Counted from the stretch's first letter, positions 42,391 through 50,837 are shown. The stretch is DNA of 64,000 nucleotides from Nakamurella leprariae (GCF_016918035.1 NZ_JAERWK010000005.1:124001-188000); one strand, 5' to 3'. A program made the numbers and translations. Notes: generated from the sequence alone by a model not told the origin.

Positions 42391-43797
42391 GTGAGCGATC
42401 CCGATCCCGTCCTGCTGTGGTTCCGCCGGGACCTGCGCCTGCACGACAACCCGGCGCTGCAGGCGGCCGCGGCCGACGGCCGTCCGGTGCTCGCCGTCTT
42501 CGTCGCCGACGACGCGCTGCTGGAGCCCTCCGGCGCGGCCCGGCGGCACTTCCTGGCCGGCAGCCTGCGAGCGCTGGACGAGAGCCTGGGCGGGTCGCTG
42601 TTCATCGCGCACGGCAAGCCGTGGACCGTGCTGCCCAGGCTGGCTGCGGCCGTCGGCGCCACCGAGGTGCACCACGCTGCGGACGCCATGCCCTACGGCC
42701 GGCGCCGGGACGAGGGGGTCGAGCAGGCGCTGGCCGGCCATGACGTCACCACCGTCGTCACCGGGTCGCCGTACGCGGTCACCCCCGGGCGGGTGACCAA
42801 GAACGACGGCGCGCCCTTCTCGGTCTTCACGCCGTTCTACCGGGCCTGGAAGCACCACGGCTGGCGCGCCCCGGCCGGGCCGCCCGGGACGGTGTCCTGG
42901 ATCGACCCGGCCGACGCCTCCTCGACGTCGCTGCGCCGGTGGACCGCCGACCTGCTCGACGCCGAGGTCCCGGGCAGTCTCCAGTTGCCCGAGCCCGGTG
43001 AGGACGCCGCCCGAGCACACTGGACGGACTTCCTGGACGAGGGGCTGGCCGACTACGACGAGCACCGCAACCGGCCCGATCTGCCCGGGACCAGCCGCAT
43101 GTCCGCGTACCTGAAGTGGGGTGCCGTCCATCCCCGCACGCTGCTGGCCGATCTGGCCCGCCGGCGCGGTGACGGGGCCGAGCGCTACCGGTCCGAGCTG
43201 GCCTGGCGCGAGTTCTACGCCGACGTGGTGCACCGCGCCCCCCGGTCGGCCCGCTGGTCGCTCGACCCGGTGATCGACGGCATGCAGTGGGACAGTGGTG
43301 CCGAGGCCGACGCGCACCTGCAGGCCTGGCAGCAGGGCCGGACCGGGTTCCCGTTCGTGGACGCCGGGATGCGGCAACTGCTCGGGGAGGGCTGGATGCA
43401 CAACCGGGTGCGGATGGTGGTGGCGTCCTTCCTGATCAAGGATCTGCACCTGCCCTGGCAGCCCGGCGCCCGGCACTTCCTGCAGCACCTGGTGGACGGC
43501 GACCTGTCGTCCAACAACCACGGCTGGCAGTGGGTGGCCGGGTCCGGCTCGGCGTCCGCCGCCTTCTACCGGGTGTTCAACCCGATCACCCAGGGCGAGA
43601 AGTTCGACCCGTCCGGCGACTACGTGCGGCGCTGGGTGCCGGAGCTGCGCGACGTCCCCGGCAAGGCGGTGCATCAGCCGTGGCTGCTGGCCGACGGGAT
43701 CCCGGCCGGGTACCCGGAGCCGATCGTCGACCACAAGGCCGAACGCGAGGAGGCGCTGCGCCGGTTCGCCGCCCGCCCGTCGGCGGCGTCGGGCTGA
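42391..43797 (+). CDS. phrB: Deoxyribodipyrimidine photolyase
   Basis: A 468-residue class I cryptochrome/photolyase. The N-terminal antenna domain starts 'PVLLWFRRDLRLHDNPAL'. The FAD domain has 'SRMSAYLKWGAVHPR', 'ELAWREFYADVV', 'GMRQLLGEGWMHNRVRMVVASFLIKDL' and 'SSNNHGWQWVAGSG'. It repairs UV cyclobutane dimers using blue light. The Asn in 'SNNHGWQW' near the flavin N5 fits a repair enzyme rather than a cryptochrome. GTG start at 42391 with AGGAGG just upstream. No neighbour is linked to DNA repair. Confidence 0.94.
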   Translation: MSDPDPVLLWFRRDLRLHDNPALQAAAADGRPVLAVFVADDALLEPSGAARRHFLAGSLRALDESLGGSLFIAHGKPWTVLPRLAAAVGATEVHHAADAMPYGRRRDEGVEQALAGHDVTTVVTGSPYAVTPGRVTKNDGAPFSVFTPFYRAWKHHGWRAPAGPPGTVSWIDPADASSTSLRRWTADLLDAEVPGSLQLPEPGEDAARAHWTDFLDEGLADYDEHRNRPDLPGTSRMSAYLKWGAVHPRTLLADLARRRGDGAERYRSELAWREFYADVVHRAPRSARWSLDPVIDGMQWDSGAEADAHLQAWQQGRTGFPFVDAGMRQLLGEGWMHNRVRMVVASFLIKDLHLPWQPGARHFLQHLVDGDLSSNNHGWQWVAGSGSASAAFYRVFNPITQGEKFDPSGDYVRRWVPELRDVPGKAVHQPWLLADGIPAGYPEPIVDHKAEREEALRRFAARPSAASG

Positions 43798-43915
43798 GAT
43801 ATTCCCGTCCGACCGGTCGGCAGTATCACCGCCGGCGGCCGACATCCGTCCCGGGACAGCGCGTACCGTTCGGCCCCGTGCCGCCACGCCGCTCGCCGCA
43901 GCAAGGGTCCCGTCC

Positions 43916-45184
43916 ATGAGCCGACCGGCTCCCAGGCCCGCCGGGACGGTGCCGACACCGCCCGAGCGCATCAGCGCCGGCTTCGTCGTCCTGATGGGCG
44001 CGCTGATCGCCGTCGCGCCCTTCACCATCGACCTGTACCTGGCCGCGTTCCCGCAGATCACCAGCGACCTGCGCACCGAACCGGCGGCCGTCCAGCTGAC
44101 GCTCACCACGACGCTGGCCGGCCTGGCCGTCGGCCAGCTGATCATCGGGTCGCTGTCGGACGCGTTGGGTCGGCGACGACCGCTCATCGCCGGACTGGTC
44201 CTCTACGTGCTGGTCAGCCTGGCCGTCGCGCTGGTGTCTTCGGTGGCGCTGCTGGCCGTGCTGCGGTTCCTCCAGGGGTTCGCCGCCGCAGCCGGCACGG
44301 TGCTGGTCATGGCCATGGTCCGCGACCGGTACTCCGGCGTGCGGATGGGCAAGGTCATCGCCCGGATGCAGCTGGTCATGGGTGTGGCGCCGGTGCTGGC
44401 GCCGGTCATCGGCGCGCAGGTGCTGCGGTTCGGCGACTGGCGGCTGCTGTTCCTGGGGCTGGCCGCGCTGGGCGTGGCTCTGGTCCTGCTGGCCACCTTC
44501 GTGCTCGGTGAGTCGCTGCCGCCGGAACGGCGGCGCTCGGGCGGGCTGCGCCCCGCGCTGCGCAGTTACCGGGAGCTGCTGGGCGACGGCGGGTTCATCG
44601 GTCTGGCCCTGCTCAACGGCCTGGCCTTCGGCGCGCTGTTCACCTACGTCTCGTCGTCCAGCTTCGTGTTCCAGGAGGGCTTCGGGCTGTCCACCCAGCA
44701 GTTCGCCCTGGTCTTCGCGGCCGGCTCCATCGGGATCATCTCCGGCACCCAGCTCAGCGGCTTCCTGGTCGGCCGGGTCGCGCCGCGGCGCATGATCCAG
44801 ATCGGCATCAGCGCGGACATCGCCGCCGCCGCCGCACTGCTGGTCGTCGCGCTGGCCGGCGGTGGCCCCGTGGCGGTGGCTGCGATGATGGTGGTCATCC
44901 TCTTCCTGACCGGCTGCGTCCTGCCGTCCGTGCCGGTGCTGGCCCTGGACGCCAACGCCCACCGGGCCGGGAGCGCGGCCGCGCTCCTCGGCGCGATCCA
45001 GTTCGGCGTCGGGTCCGCCGTGGCCCCGCTCAGCGGCCTGTTCGGCGCGACCACGGCGACCTCCATGGCCCTGGTGCTGCTGATCGCCCTGACCCTGGCC
45101 GGCGTCCTGGTGCTGGTGCTCCGCAACCGGATGCAGCTGCGGCCGACGGAACGGACGCTGGACTCCTCGCCCGTCCCGCACTGA
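43916..45184 (+). CDS. Bcr/CflA-type MFS drug exporter
   Basis: A 422-residue MFS protein with 12 hydrophobic segments. 'PFTIDLYLAAFPQITSDL' and 'GQLIIGSLSDALGRRRPLIAGL' match the Bcr/CflA subfamily of drug:proton antiporters, and 'RFLQGFAAAAGTVLVMAMVRDRYSG' is motif C. Substrate unknown. ATG 43916 is well placed. Downstream is the convergent mutarotase-like gene, 22 bp away, without a clear hairpin. Confidence 0.92.
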   Translation: MSRPAPRPAGTVPTPPERISAGFVVLMGALIAVAPFTIDLYLAAFPQITSDLRTEPAAVQLTLTTTLAGLAVGQLIIGSLSDALGRRRPLIAGLVLYVLVSLAVALVSSVALLAVLRFLQGFAAAAGTVLVMAMVRDRYSGVRMGKVIARMQLVMGVAPVLAPVIGAQVLRFGDWRLLFLGLAALGVALVLLATFVLGESLPPERRRSGGLRPALRSYRELLGDGGFIGLALLNGLAFGALFTYVSSSSFVFQEGFGLSTQQFALVFAAGSIGIISGTQLSGFLVGRVAPRRMIQIGISADIAAAAALLVVALAGGGPVAVAAMMVVILFLTGCVLPSVPVLALDANAHRAGSAAALLGAIQFGVGSAVAPLSGLFGATTATSMALVLLIALTLAGVLVLVLRNRMQLRPTERTLDSSPVPH

Positions 45185-45206
45185 CCGTCCGCTCAGCCGA
45201 TCGGGG

Positions 45207-46148
45207 TCAGTCGATCGGGGTGAGCCCCCAGGATCCGGTCCAGCGCTCGCCCGGATGCAGCCAGCGCAGCCCCTGCCCGTTGTTCAGGGCATCGGCGTTG
45301 CACGTCATCGGCTCGATGGCCAGGCCAGTGCGCGTGCCGTCCTCGCCGGGGAAGTTCGGCGGCACGTAGACCTGCGCGAAGCCGAACGAGGCGTCGGCCC
45401 ACAGCACCACGCCACGACCGTCCGGCGCGGTGACCCGGTGCTCGTACCGGTCCCCGACCGGGGTCAGGTCGGTGAGTGCGTGGTTGTGACCCAGCCGGTC
45501 GCCGACCCGGGCGCCGCCGCGGAAGTCGTGCTCGGTGCCCTCGACGGGGTGCAGCCCGGTCGGGATCATCCGCTCGTCGGTCTCGGCGTAGCTGGCCGCC
45601 GCGACGGTCACGGTCAGCTCGTCCACCGGCACGTCCCCGACCCGCAGGTACGGATGGGCGCCCACCCCGAACGGCACCTCGACGGAGCCGATGTTGATCA
45701 GACCGTGGGTCACGGCCAGGCCGTCGCCGGTCAGCTCGTGCCGGACCCAGGTCTGCAGCGTGCCCGGCCAGCCGTGCTGCGGGTAGACGTCCGCGCGCTG
45801 CTCCAGCACATCGTCACCGAAGTCGACCGTGACGTAGGCGGTGTTGCGCAGCAGCCCGTGACTGGCGTGCCCGGTGGAGACCTCGGTGACGTCCAGCTGC
45901 TGCGCCGCGCCGCGGTAGGTCCATCTGCCGTCGGCCACCCGGTTCGGCCAGGGCACCAGCACGATGCCACAGCCCATCGGCGGCAGCCGGTCGTCGGCCC
46001 AGGTCTCGGTGTAGCGGACGCCGTCGACGCTGAACTCGCGCAGCACCGCCGCCAGCTCGCCGATGCGGGCCACCGCCGTGCCGCGACGCAAGGTGTGGAC
46101 CGGGCCGGTGGCCGGCGTGGGTCGGTCGGTCGCCTGGTCCGTCGTCAT
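45207..46148 (-). CDS. Aldose 1-epimerase (mutarotase)-family protein
   Basis: A 313-residue galactose-mutarotase-fold protein. The two histidines are in 'GHASHGLLRN' and 'GVGAHPYLRVG' (the catalytic one), and the acid is the Glu in 'LAIEPMTCNADALNNG'. It interconverts alpha and beta anomers of a hexose or hexose-like sugar. This short actinobacterial form lacks a clear link to a galactose pathway here. Just past the stop, GATCGGGGT is repeated twice. ATG at 46148. Confidence 0.88.
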   Translation of the reverse strand: MTTDQATDRPTPATGPVHTLRRGTAVARIGELAAVLREFSVDGVRYTETWADDRLPPMGCGIVLVPWPNRVADGRWTYRGAAQQLDVTEVSTGHASHGLLRNTAYVTVDFGDDVLEQRADVYPQHGWPGTLQTWVRHELTGDGLAVTHGLINIGSVEVPFGVGAHPYLRVGDVPVDELTVTVAAASYAETDERMIPTGLHPVEGTEHDFRGGARVGDRLGHNHALTDLTPVGDRYEHRVTAPDGRGVVLWADASFGFAQVYVPPNFPGEDGTRTGLAIEPMTCNADALNNGQGLRWLHPGERWTGSWGLTPID

Positions 46149-46192
46149 CCGATCCCCATCTCGTCCCCTACGGGATTCCGTCCGGCATCGCG

Positions 46193-46804
46193 TCAGGTCC
46201 TGGTCCCGCCGGCCAGCCTCGACATGGCCCGGCCGAACTGCAACAGCCGCTGCATCTGCGCCAGCCCACCGTCGGTGACCGACTTGGAGAAGCGATAGGT
46301 CTCGACGTACTGGACGCTGCGGGTCTCGTTGGCCTCGGTCAGCTCGGTCATCGACCGCTCGGGCGTCTGGGTGGCCAGGTAGAGGTTCACCGCGTGCATG
46401 GTGCGGGACCCGTCGGGCTCGACCCGGAACCGGTGCCGCAGGCCCTGGTCGACCACCGCCGACAACGGCACGGTGCGGATGGCCGAGGTGAACATGACCG
46501 GGCCTGACGTGCCACCGGACAGCAGCGACCCGGCGGCCAGCGGATCCTCGGGATCCTGCTCGTCGTCGCCGTGCCAGAGGATCAACCGCCGACCGTCGGT
46601 GACGGCGATCTCCTGCCAGATGGCCTCGCCCCAGGGCTGCGGTGTGATGAGCCGCTCCAGGGTGAAGGCGACGACCGCATCCAGGTCGACCACCCCGGCC
46701 AGCGCGTCCAGCGCCACGTCGGCGTCCCGCACCGAGGCCCGGACGGCGTCCTCCAGACGCGGGTACGGCGCCCAGTCCTGCGGCACGAACGCCCCTGACG
46801 TCAT
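46193..46804 (-). CDS. Conserved hypothetical protein
   Basis: A 203-residue soluble protein with no signal peptide or membrane helix. I do not recognise it. The sequence is a mixed alpha/beta type ('PWGEAIWQEIAVTDGRRLILWHGDDEQD', 'RFRVEPDGSRTMHAVNLYLATQTPERSM'). The start overlaps the end of the upstream membrane protein gene by 4 bp (ATGA), so both are translated together and probably work on one task. Confidence 0.7.
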   Translation of the reverse strand: MTSGAFVPQDWAPYPRLEDAVRASVRDADVALDALAGVVDLDAVVAFTLERLITPQPWGEAIWQEIAVTDGRRLILWHGDDEQDPEDPLAAGSLLSGGTSGPVMFTSAIRTVPLSAVVDQGLRHRFRVEPDGSRTMHAVNLYLATQTPERSMTELTEANETRSVQYVETYRFSKSVTDGGLAQMQRLLQFGRAMSRLAGGTRT

Positions 46805-47562
46805 GCGGTCGCCCGCGGCGCCAGCCAGGCCTTGGCCGTGCCGCTGTTGATCAACGACAGCGAGATGATCGGCAGGATGGCGTACATCAGCGGGTAGACC
46901 AGGCTGAAACCGACCGGGGCACCCAGCGTCAGCATCCGGACGAAGAAGTAGACGCTCAGCACCAACGACGCCACGCTGCCCAGGACGAGCATCCGCGACC
47001 GCCGGCTGAACACCTGGGCGCCGCCGACGATCAGCAGCGCGCCCGCCGCGAGGGTCAGCAGAGCCACGATGGTGATCTCGGCGCCGGCGCCCAGCGCCTC
47101 GCGATCGAACTCCTGGACCAGGACCGTGCCGCCGGCCAGCAGCCCGATGCCGGACATGACCACCGTTCCGGCCTGCACGAAGGCCAGCACGGCCGCCGCG
47201 GTCACCGCCCCGGGCCGGCCGCGGCCGGGCGCCGGGTACCCGCTCGGACCGGGCATGGCGGCATAGCCGGGCTGGCCGTACGGCGGCCCGTACTGCTGCT
47301 GCCCGTACTGCTGGCCGGCCTGGCCGCCGTAGGGCTGGCCGTAGACGCCGTACTGGCTGGGCTGCTGCGGGTACTGCCCCGGCTCGCCGTACGGCTGGCC
47401 GTATTGCGGCGCCCCCGGCTGCTCGCCCTTGGCGTAGGGATCACCCGGCTGCGACCAGGCCTGCTGCGGCCAGTCGGCGCGGGGCTGCTCGCCCCACGGC
47501 TGGGCCGCGGTCGGGTCGTTCGGCTGCCACCCGGGACCGCCGGGTTCCCCGCTGTTGGTCAT
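46801..47562 (-). CDS. Gln/Tyr/Pro/Gly-rich small membrane protein
   Basis: A 253-residue protein. The first 115 residues are low-complexity Q-P-Y-G repeats ('QPYG', 'QQYG', 'YPQQ') with no fold, and the rest has four hydrophobic helices (about 120-245). Proteins with such disordered N-terminal domains are common in actinobacteria at the cell pole, but I cannot assign a role. ATG 47562; it ends in the 4-bp overlap with the gene downstream. Confidence 0.75.
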   Translation of the reverse strand: MTNSGEPGGPGWQPNDPTAAQPWGEQPRADWPQQAWSQPGDPYAKGEQPGAPQYGQPYGEPGQYPQQPSQYGVYGQPYGGQAGQQYGQQQYGPPYGQPGYAAMPGPSGYPAPGRGRPGAVTAAAVLAFVQAGTVVMSGIGLLAGGTVLVQEFDREALGAGAEITIVALLTLAAGALLIVGGAQVFSRRSRMLVLGSVASLVLSVYFFVRMLTLGAPVGFSLVYPLMYAILPIISLSLINSGTAKAWLAPRATA

Positions 47563-47922
47563 GCCTCGCCCCTCCGCTTCGGCCGGTGATCGGCCGCCGC
47601 TGCCGGGAACCCGGCGCCGACGACTGCTGAGCATGATGTCAAACGGCCCGGACACCTCGGCCGGACAGCACCACGGGACCGTCCGGACCCGCGCTCCACC
47701 GGTGTCTCGTCGTCCGGGAGGCGCTGATCAACCTGGTCGTGGATCGTCCCTCACGCGACGGCCCAGGATCCGGAATCATCATGGAGATGAACGTCCTGGT
47801 GAACCGGGCATCGACCGCCGTCGCGGGCATGTGGTGCGAGATCCACCTCCGGGCTCGGCTGTTCCCGCTGCGACGCACACTCGCCCGTCCGCCAGTCTTC
47901 ATCGAACCGGGTCAGGTCGACG

Positions 47923-48237
47923 GTGCCGGTCCGCCAGAGCATCTCGACCGGCCCGATGATCCCGGGGAGGACCAGCCGTGAGCCGACCGAGGAGCGTCCT
48001 GGTGGCCTCGCGACCGTGGCCATCGTCATCTGCGCCACGATCGCGGCGGGTGTCCAACCCCGCAGCGATCACTGCGCCGGATCGGCCGGGGCGAACGGTA
48101 TACCGGCCCCCGACGACGCCGTCTACTTCGCCACCACCGACGAGCTGATCGAGTACCTGCGCAGCCAGGGTGTTGACGTCCCCGATGGTGCGTACGACTT
48201 GGGCGCCGACGTCGGCGGGACCTCCGCACCGCGCTGA
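47923..48237 (+). CDS. Possible small protein
   Basis: An open frame of 104 codons. Residues about 28-45 ('GLATVAIVICATIAAGV') could span a membrane and the end ('PAPDDAVYFATTDELIEYLRSQGVDVPDGAYDL') reads like a real acidic domain. The N-terminal 27 residues look non-coding, and no good ribosome site is seen. No family recognised. Confidence 0.3.
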   Translation: MPVRQSISTGPMIPGRTSREPTEERPGGLATVAIVICATIAAGVQPRSDHCAGSAGANGIPAPDDAVYFATTDELIEYLRSQGVDVPDGAYDLGADVGGTSAPR

Positions 48238-48359
48238 TCGGCGCGTTCGACGGCGCGCGCGGGCTCGGTCGGTCGTCACCGTCACGTCCACTCAGACCAG
48301 GGTCAACCATCGCAGCACCCACCGCAGCATCGGTCCACGACTGAGCGCTTCGATACGGC

Positions 48360-48428
48360 TTCCGGACAACTCTCGCCGGGCGTGTCGGCCGACTCGCACC
48401 GGCTGTCCGGAACCGGGCGGATTCGGAC
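48360..48428. repeat. Palindromic repeat copy 1 with long hairpin
   Basis: The repeat core CTGTCCGGAACCGGGCGGATTCGGAC is at 48403-48428. Its left part also forms a 9-bp inverted repeat with TTCCGGACA at 48360-48368, enclosing a nested stem (GCCGG 48375-48379 with CCGGC 48399-48403 and GTCGGCCGAC in the middle). Copies 2 and 3 are at 48937 and 49381. Copy 2 matches 25 of 26 bases. Confidence 0.75.
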
Positions 48429-48508
48429 GACCTCTTCGCTGCGACGAGCCGGACCTCTCCAGATGGAACTCGCCTCGGCGTCGGGTTGATCTTGCTCAGT
48501 TGTCGGAC

Positions 48509-48781
48509 ATGAGCGGTGGCTCGTCTGGTAGCGAGGTGGAGTCACCTCACGCGGACGGGAGCGGGCCGTTGAGTACCGGAGGCGAGCTGCTGCTCGCGGG
48601 CATCTTGCTGCTGGTCTGGGCGCCTTTCGGCTACCTAATCAGCAAGCGCTACTACGAATCGCCGAAGCGACCTGCGGAGACGGCGTCTCGTTGGAAGGGC
48701 AGCCCTGGCCGTATCGGCCACATCGTCATGGCTCCCTTCGGAGCAGGGCTGATCATTGCCGCAGTCATCGTCGGGATCTAG
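48509..48781 (+). CDS. Small two-helix membrane protein
   Basis: A 90-residue protein with a Gly/Ser/acidic N-terminal region (1-25) and two membrane helices (about 27-44 'ELLLAGILLLVWAPFGYLI' and 70-90 'IGHIVMAPFGAGLIIAAVIVGI'). The linker is rich in Lys/Arg ('SKRYYESPKRPAETASRWKG'), so the loop is likely cytoplasmic. No family recognised. It is preceded by repeat copy 1 and followed by a second tiny membrane gene. Codon use is less GC-rich than in the flanking genes, which suggests transfer. Confidence 0.55.
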   Translation: MSGGSSGSEVESPHADGSGPLSTGGELLLAGILLLVWAPFGYLISKRYYESPKRPAETASRWKGSPGRIGHIVMAPFGAGLIIAAVIVGI

Positions 48782-48814
48782 AGACCAGTAGCTGAAGGGC
48801 AGGCGACAGTAGCC

Positions 48815-48916
48815 ATGGGTTGGTGGTGGGGCGTGCTGTTGGTCGTCGTCGGTATCGGGATGCTCGTTGTCGGGCTGATCCGGGAAGGCCGCCGACAGAG
48901 CCGTCGACAAAGGTGA
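48815..48916 (+). CDS. 33-residue single-helix membrane peptide
   Basis: A very short open frame: M-G-W-W-W-G then a hydrophobic helix (about residues 7-21) and an Arg/Gln-rich tail. AAGGGCAGG (48795-48803) precedes the ATG. It begins 33 bp after the two-helix protein and ends before repeat copy 2. Peptides of this shape include small membrane regulators and hydrophobic toxins of type I systems; there is no direct evidence for either. Confidence 0.4.
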   Translation: MGWWWGVLLVVVGIGMLVVGLIREGRRQSRRQR

Positions 48917-48936
48917 CTTGACCAGACGGCGCTGAA

Positions 48937-48963
48937 CTGTCCGGAACCGGACGGATTCGGACA
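48937..48963. repeat. Palindromic repeat copy 2
   Basis: CTGTCCGGAACCGGACGGATTCGGAC (48937-48962), plus A48963, matches copy 1 with one difference. TGTCCG and CGGACA form 6-bp arms around a 14-base loop that itself contains part of a small hairpin (GTCCGG-AA-CCGGAC). Confidence 0.8.
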
Positions 48964-49025
48964 CGTATCGCGTCGGTTGATGAGGTGCATCCTCGTGTGA
49001 TGGCTGTGAGGGCGGTGGCGAGTCG

Positions 49026-49355
49026 ATGGACGACTTCGTGGTGATCGCTCCGCACGTGGTGGGCATGCCGATCGCACAGGCGCAGCGAGTCGCCACGAAC
49101 GCTGGGTTCGCCCTGGCGCAACCCGACCCTGATGGAGCGCCGTTCTCAGAACTGACCTGGCGACTGCCACCGACGGTGACCATCACCTCTCAGCGACCGC
49201 CGGCCGGCACTGAGATGCGTCGCTGGGACTCCCTGGTCGTGACCTGGGGAGACGAGCGTGCGGGCGTCCGTGAACCGCGACGACCGGCCCCTGTCCAGGA
49301 CCGGGGCATTGAACACCTGGATGGGCCGCCCGACCCGCCCTTCCTGCCCGGCTGA
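49026..49355 (+). CDS. Single PASTA-domain small protein
   Basis: A 109-residue protein. Residues 8-75 match one PASTA domain: 'VVGMPIAQAQRVATNAGFALAQ', then a beta stretch 'VTITSQRPPAGTEMRRWDSLVVTW'. PASTA units normally sit in tandem outside the cell on kinases or penicillin-binding proteins and bind peptidoglycan pieces. This one has no signal peptide, no membrane helix and no kinase, so it is an orphan, possibly cytoplasmic or exported another way. The last 30 residues are Arg/Pro-rich. Preceded by repeat copy 2. Confidence 0.7.
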   Translation: MDDFVVIAPHVVGMPIAQAQRVATNAGFALAQPDPDGAPFSELTWRLPPTVTITSQRPPAGTEMRRWDSLVVTWGDERAGVREPRRPAPVQDRGIEHLDGPPDPPFLPG

Positions 49356-49587
49356 CCGAGCACTGACGACTTCGACGGCACTGTCCGAAACCCAACCATT
49401 CCGGACACCGGCTCCCATCGCTCGCCGATCACCCTGCCCTCGGTTCATACCCTGCCGACGCGAGCAGCAGGCCATGACGCACGGTGAACCATCGCGAGTC
49501 GAGATGACACCGGGCCTCATCGACTCCTTCGGACCCTGACCCGATCCCGCGGTGTGTCGGCGGCGGCCCTCGGCGCTCCGCCGTGGC
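49356..49587. other. Intergenic with repeat copy 3
   Basis: 230 bp between the PASTA gene and the next membrane protein. Repeat copy 3 is at 49381-49408. No credible gene; a short Met-started frame of 21 residues at 49474 is not convincing. Confidence 0.5.
49381..49408. repeat. Palindromic repeat copy 3 (diverged)
   Basis: CTGTCCGAAACCCAACCATT then CCGGACAC. The arms TGTCCG and CGGACA are kept exactly with the same 14-base loop length as copy 2, while the loop has changed. Keeping arms but not loop suggests the folded form matters. Confidence 0.7.
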
Positions 49588-50316
49588 ATGACCCTGCAGC
49601 TGCCCGCCACCACGTCGCACCCCGTCCCGGCCCAGCCGTGGAACGAGGTGGCGGTGCGTCTCCGGCCGTCCCGCGCCCGGACCGCGCTGGCCGGCGGCCT
49701 GGCCGCCCTGGTCGTCGGCGTCCTGGTCAGCGCCGCCGGCGGCGCCGCCATGCTGCTGACCGACGTGCTGCGTTCGAGCGCGGCGGCGGTCGCCGCCCCG
49801 GCCGAGGGACAGCGACCGGTCGTGCTGCCCGACGAGATCGGGGCGCTGCGGCAGCAGGCCCTGCTGCTGGCCGACACCGGCGAGCGGACCGCTGGTCTTC
49901 AGGCGCGGCTGGAGGACGCGACCGCCCGCACCGTGGCCACGCTGACCGGGACCTACCGCGCGGGTGCGGGTGCGGCCGCCCACAGCGACGCCGACCTGAC
50001 CACCATCGCGTGGGCGATGGTCGTCCGCACCGACGTGCCGGCTCCCGCGGTGCTGCCGGCCGGCCCGACCGCCGAGGACCTGCACCTGGCGGCACCGCCG
50101 CGCGAGGTGATCACCATCGGTGCCGTGCAGTGCCTGGTGCAGACCGACACGGTGCCGGCCGGCCAGCAGGTCAGCCCCGCCGACCGGCACGTGCAGCACT
50201 GCCAGCGCGGCGACGACGACCGCACCGTGCTGACCAGCTTCGGCGGGTCGCAGCCGACGCTCGAGTCCGCCGCCACGTGGACCGACCAGGTGTGGGCGGC
50301 CACGGCCGGCGTCTGA
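49588..50316 (+). CDS. Single-pass membrane protein with outer domain
   Basis: A 242-residue protein. A short cytoplasmic start (1-30) is followed by one membrane helix (about 33-58 'TALAGGLAALVVGVLVSAAGGAAMLL'). An outer domain of about 180 residues follows, with two or three cysteines ('GAVQCLVQTD', 'HVQHCQRGDDD') and a helix-rich first half. No family recognised. ATG 49588. It is the first + strand gene after repeat copy 3. Confidence 0.65.
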   Translation: MTLQLPATTSHPVPAQPWNEVAVRLRPSRARTALAGGLAALVVGVLVSAAGGAAMLLTDVLRSSAAAVAAPAEGQRPVVLPDEIGALRQQALLLADTGERTAGLQARLEDATARTVATLTGTYRAGAGAAAHSDADLTTIAWAMVVRTDVPAPAVLPAGPTAEDLHLAAPPREVITIGAVQCLVQTDTVPAGQQVSPADRHVQHCQRGDDDRTVLTSFGGSQPTLESAATWTDQVWAATAGV

Positions 50317-50320
50317 GACG

Positions 50321-50728
50321 TCAGGACCGGGCGACGGCCCCGAACGCGTGATCGATGAGCTGGGTGTCCATGTACTCGTCGGACTCGACGATCTTGCCGT
50401 TCTCCATGCGGAACACCGCGCAGTAGAACTGGTCGTACGGCTGGTGGCCCTGGGCGAACCGGCCCTCGGTGTGGAACTGGCACACCACGTGGTCACCGTC
50501 GGCCAACAGCAGGTCGATGGTCATCGACCCCGGCGTCTCGATGAGCTCGAACAGCGGGCCCCACAGCTTCTCCCGCAGCTCCTGCGGGCTGTGCCAGGTG
50601 CCGGAGAACTTCGTCCGGCCGAAGATCGTCCATCGCACGTCCGGGGCGAGGGCCTCGACCAGAGCGTTCGGTCCGCCGCTGCCGTCCAGGGCCCGCCGGA
50701 CGATCTCCTTGTTCTCCGCTGCTCCCAC
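50321..50728 (-). CDS. NTF2-like / SnoaL-fold protein
   Basis: A 135-residue cone-shaped NTF2/SnoaL-like protein: 'NKEIVRRALDG...LVEALAPDVRWTIFG', then 'GDHVVCQFHTEG' and the last strand with 'FRMENGKIVESDEYMDTQLI'. Members include ketosteroid isomerase-like and polyketide cyclase-like enzymes and many binding proteins. No catalytic residue set is clear. Its stop lies 5 bp from the convergent membrane protein stop. Confidence 0.85.
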   Translation of the reverse strand: MGAAENKEIVRRALDGSGGPNALVEALAPDVRWTIFGRTKFSGTWHSPQELREKLWGPLFELIETPGSMTIDLLLADGDHVVCQFHTEGRFAQGHQPYDQFYCAVFRMENGKIVESDEYMDTQLIDHAFGAVARS

Positions 50729-50837
50729 GTCACGCCTCCGCGTTCGTCGATGGCCCGGGCGCCGGTGCCCGTCCGGCGCGGACCGTATCGCAGTGATCCG
50801 GCGGCGCCGCCCACAGGTCCGGGCCGCATCCAGCAGC

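Larger units (their letters stand above)
47563..48508. other. Mostly intergenic, unclear coding
   Basis: About 950 bp with shorter frames in several directions and no convincing protein family. It is less GC-rich than the neighbours, and codon-position bias is weak. The best frame is at 47923-48237 on the plus strand (listed separately). The first palindromic repeat of the cluster described below starts at 48360. Confidence 0.4.

Noticed and set aside
47639-48291. Minus-strand genes in the low-GC stretch
   Set aside because: Several overlapping minus frames exist but none shows a ribosome site, a domain or consistent codon-position bias.
48360-49408. Integron attC sites
   Set aside because: The repeats are palindromic and sit between small genes, but none shows the RYYYAAC/GTTRRRY ends of attC and no integrase gene is in the window.
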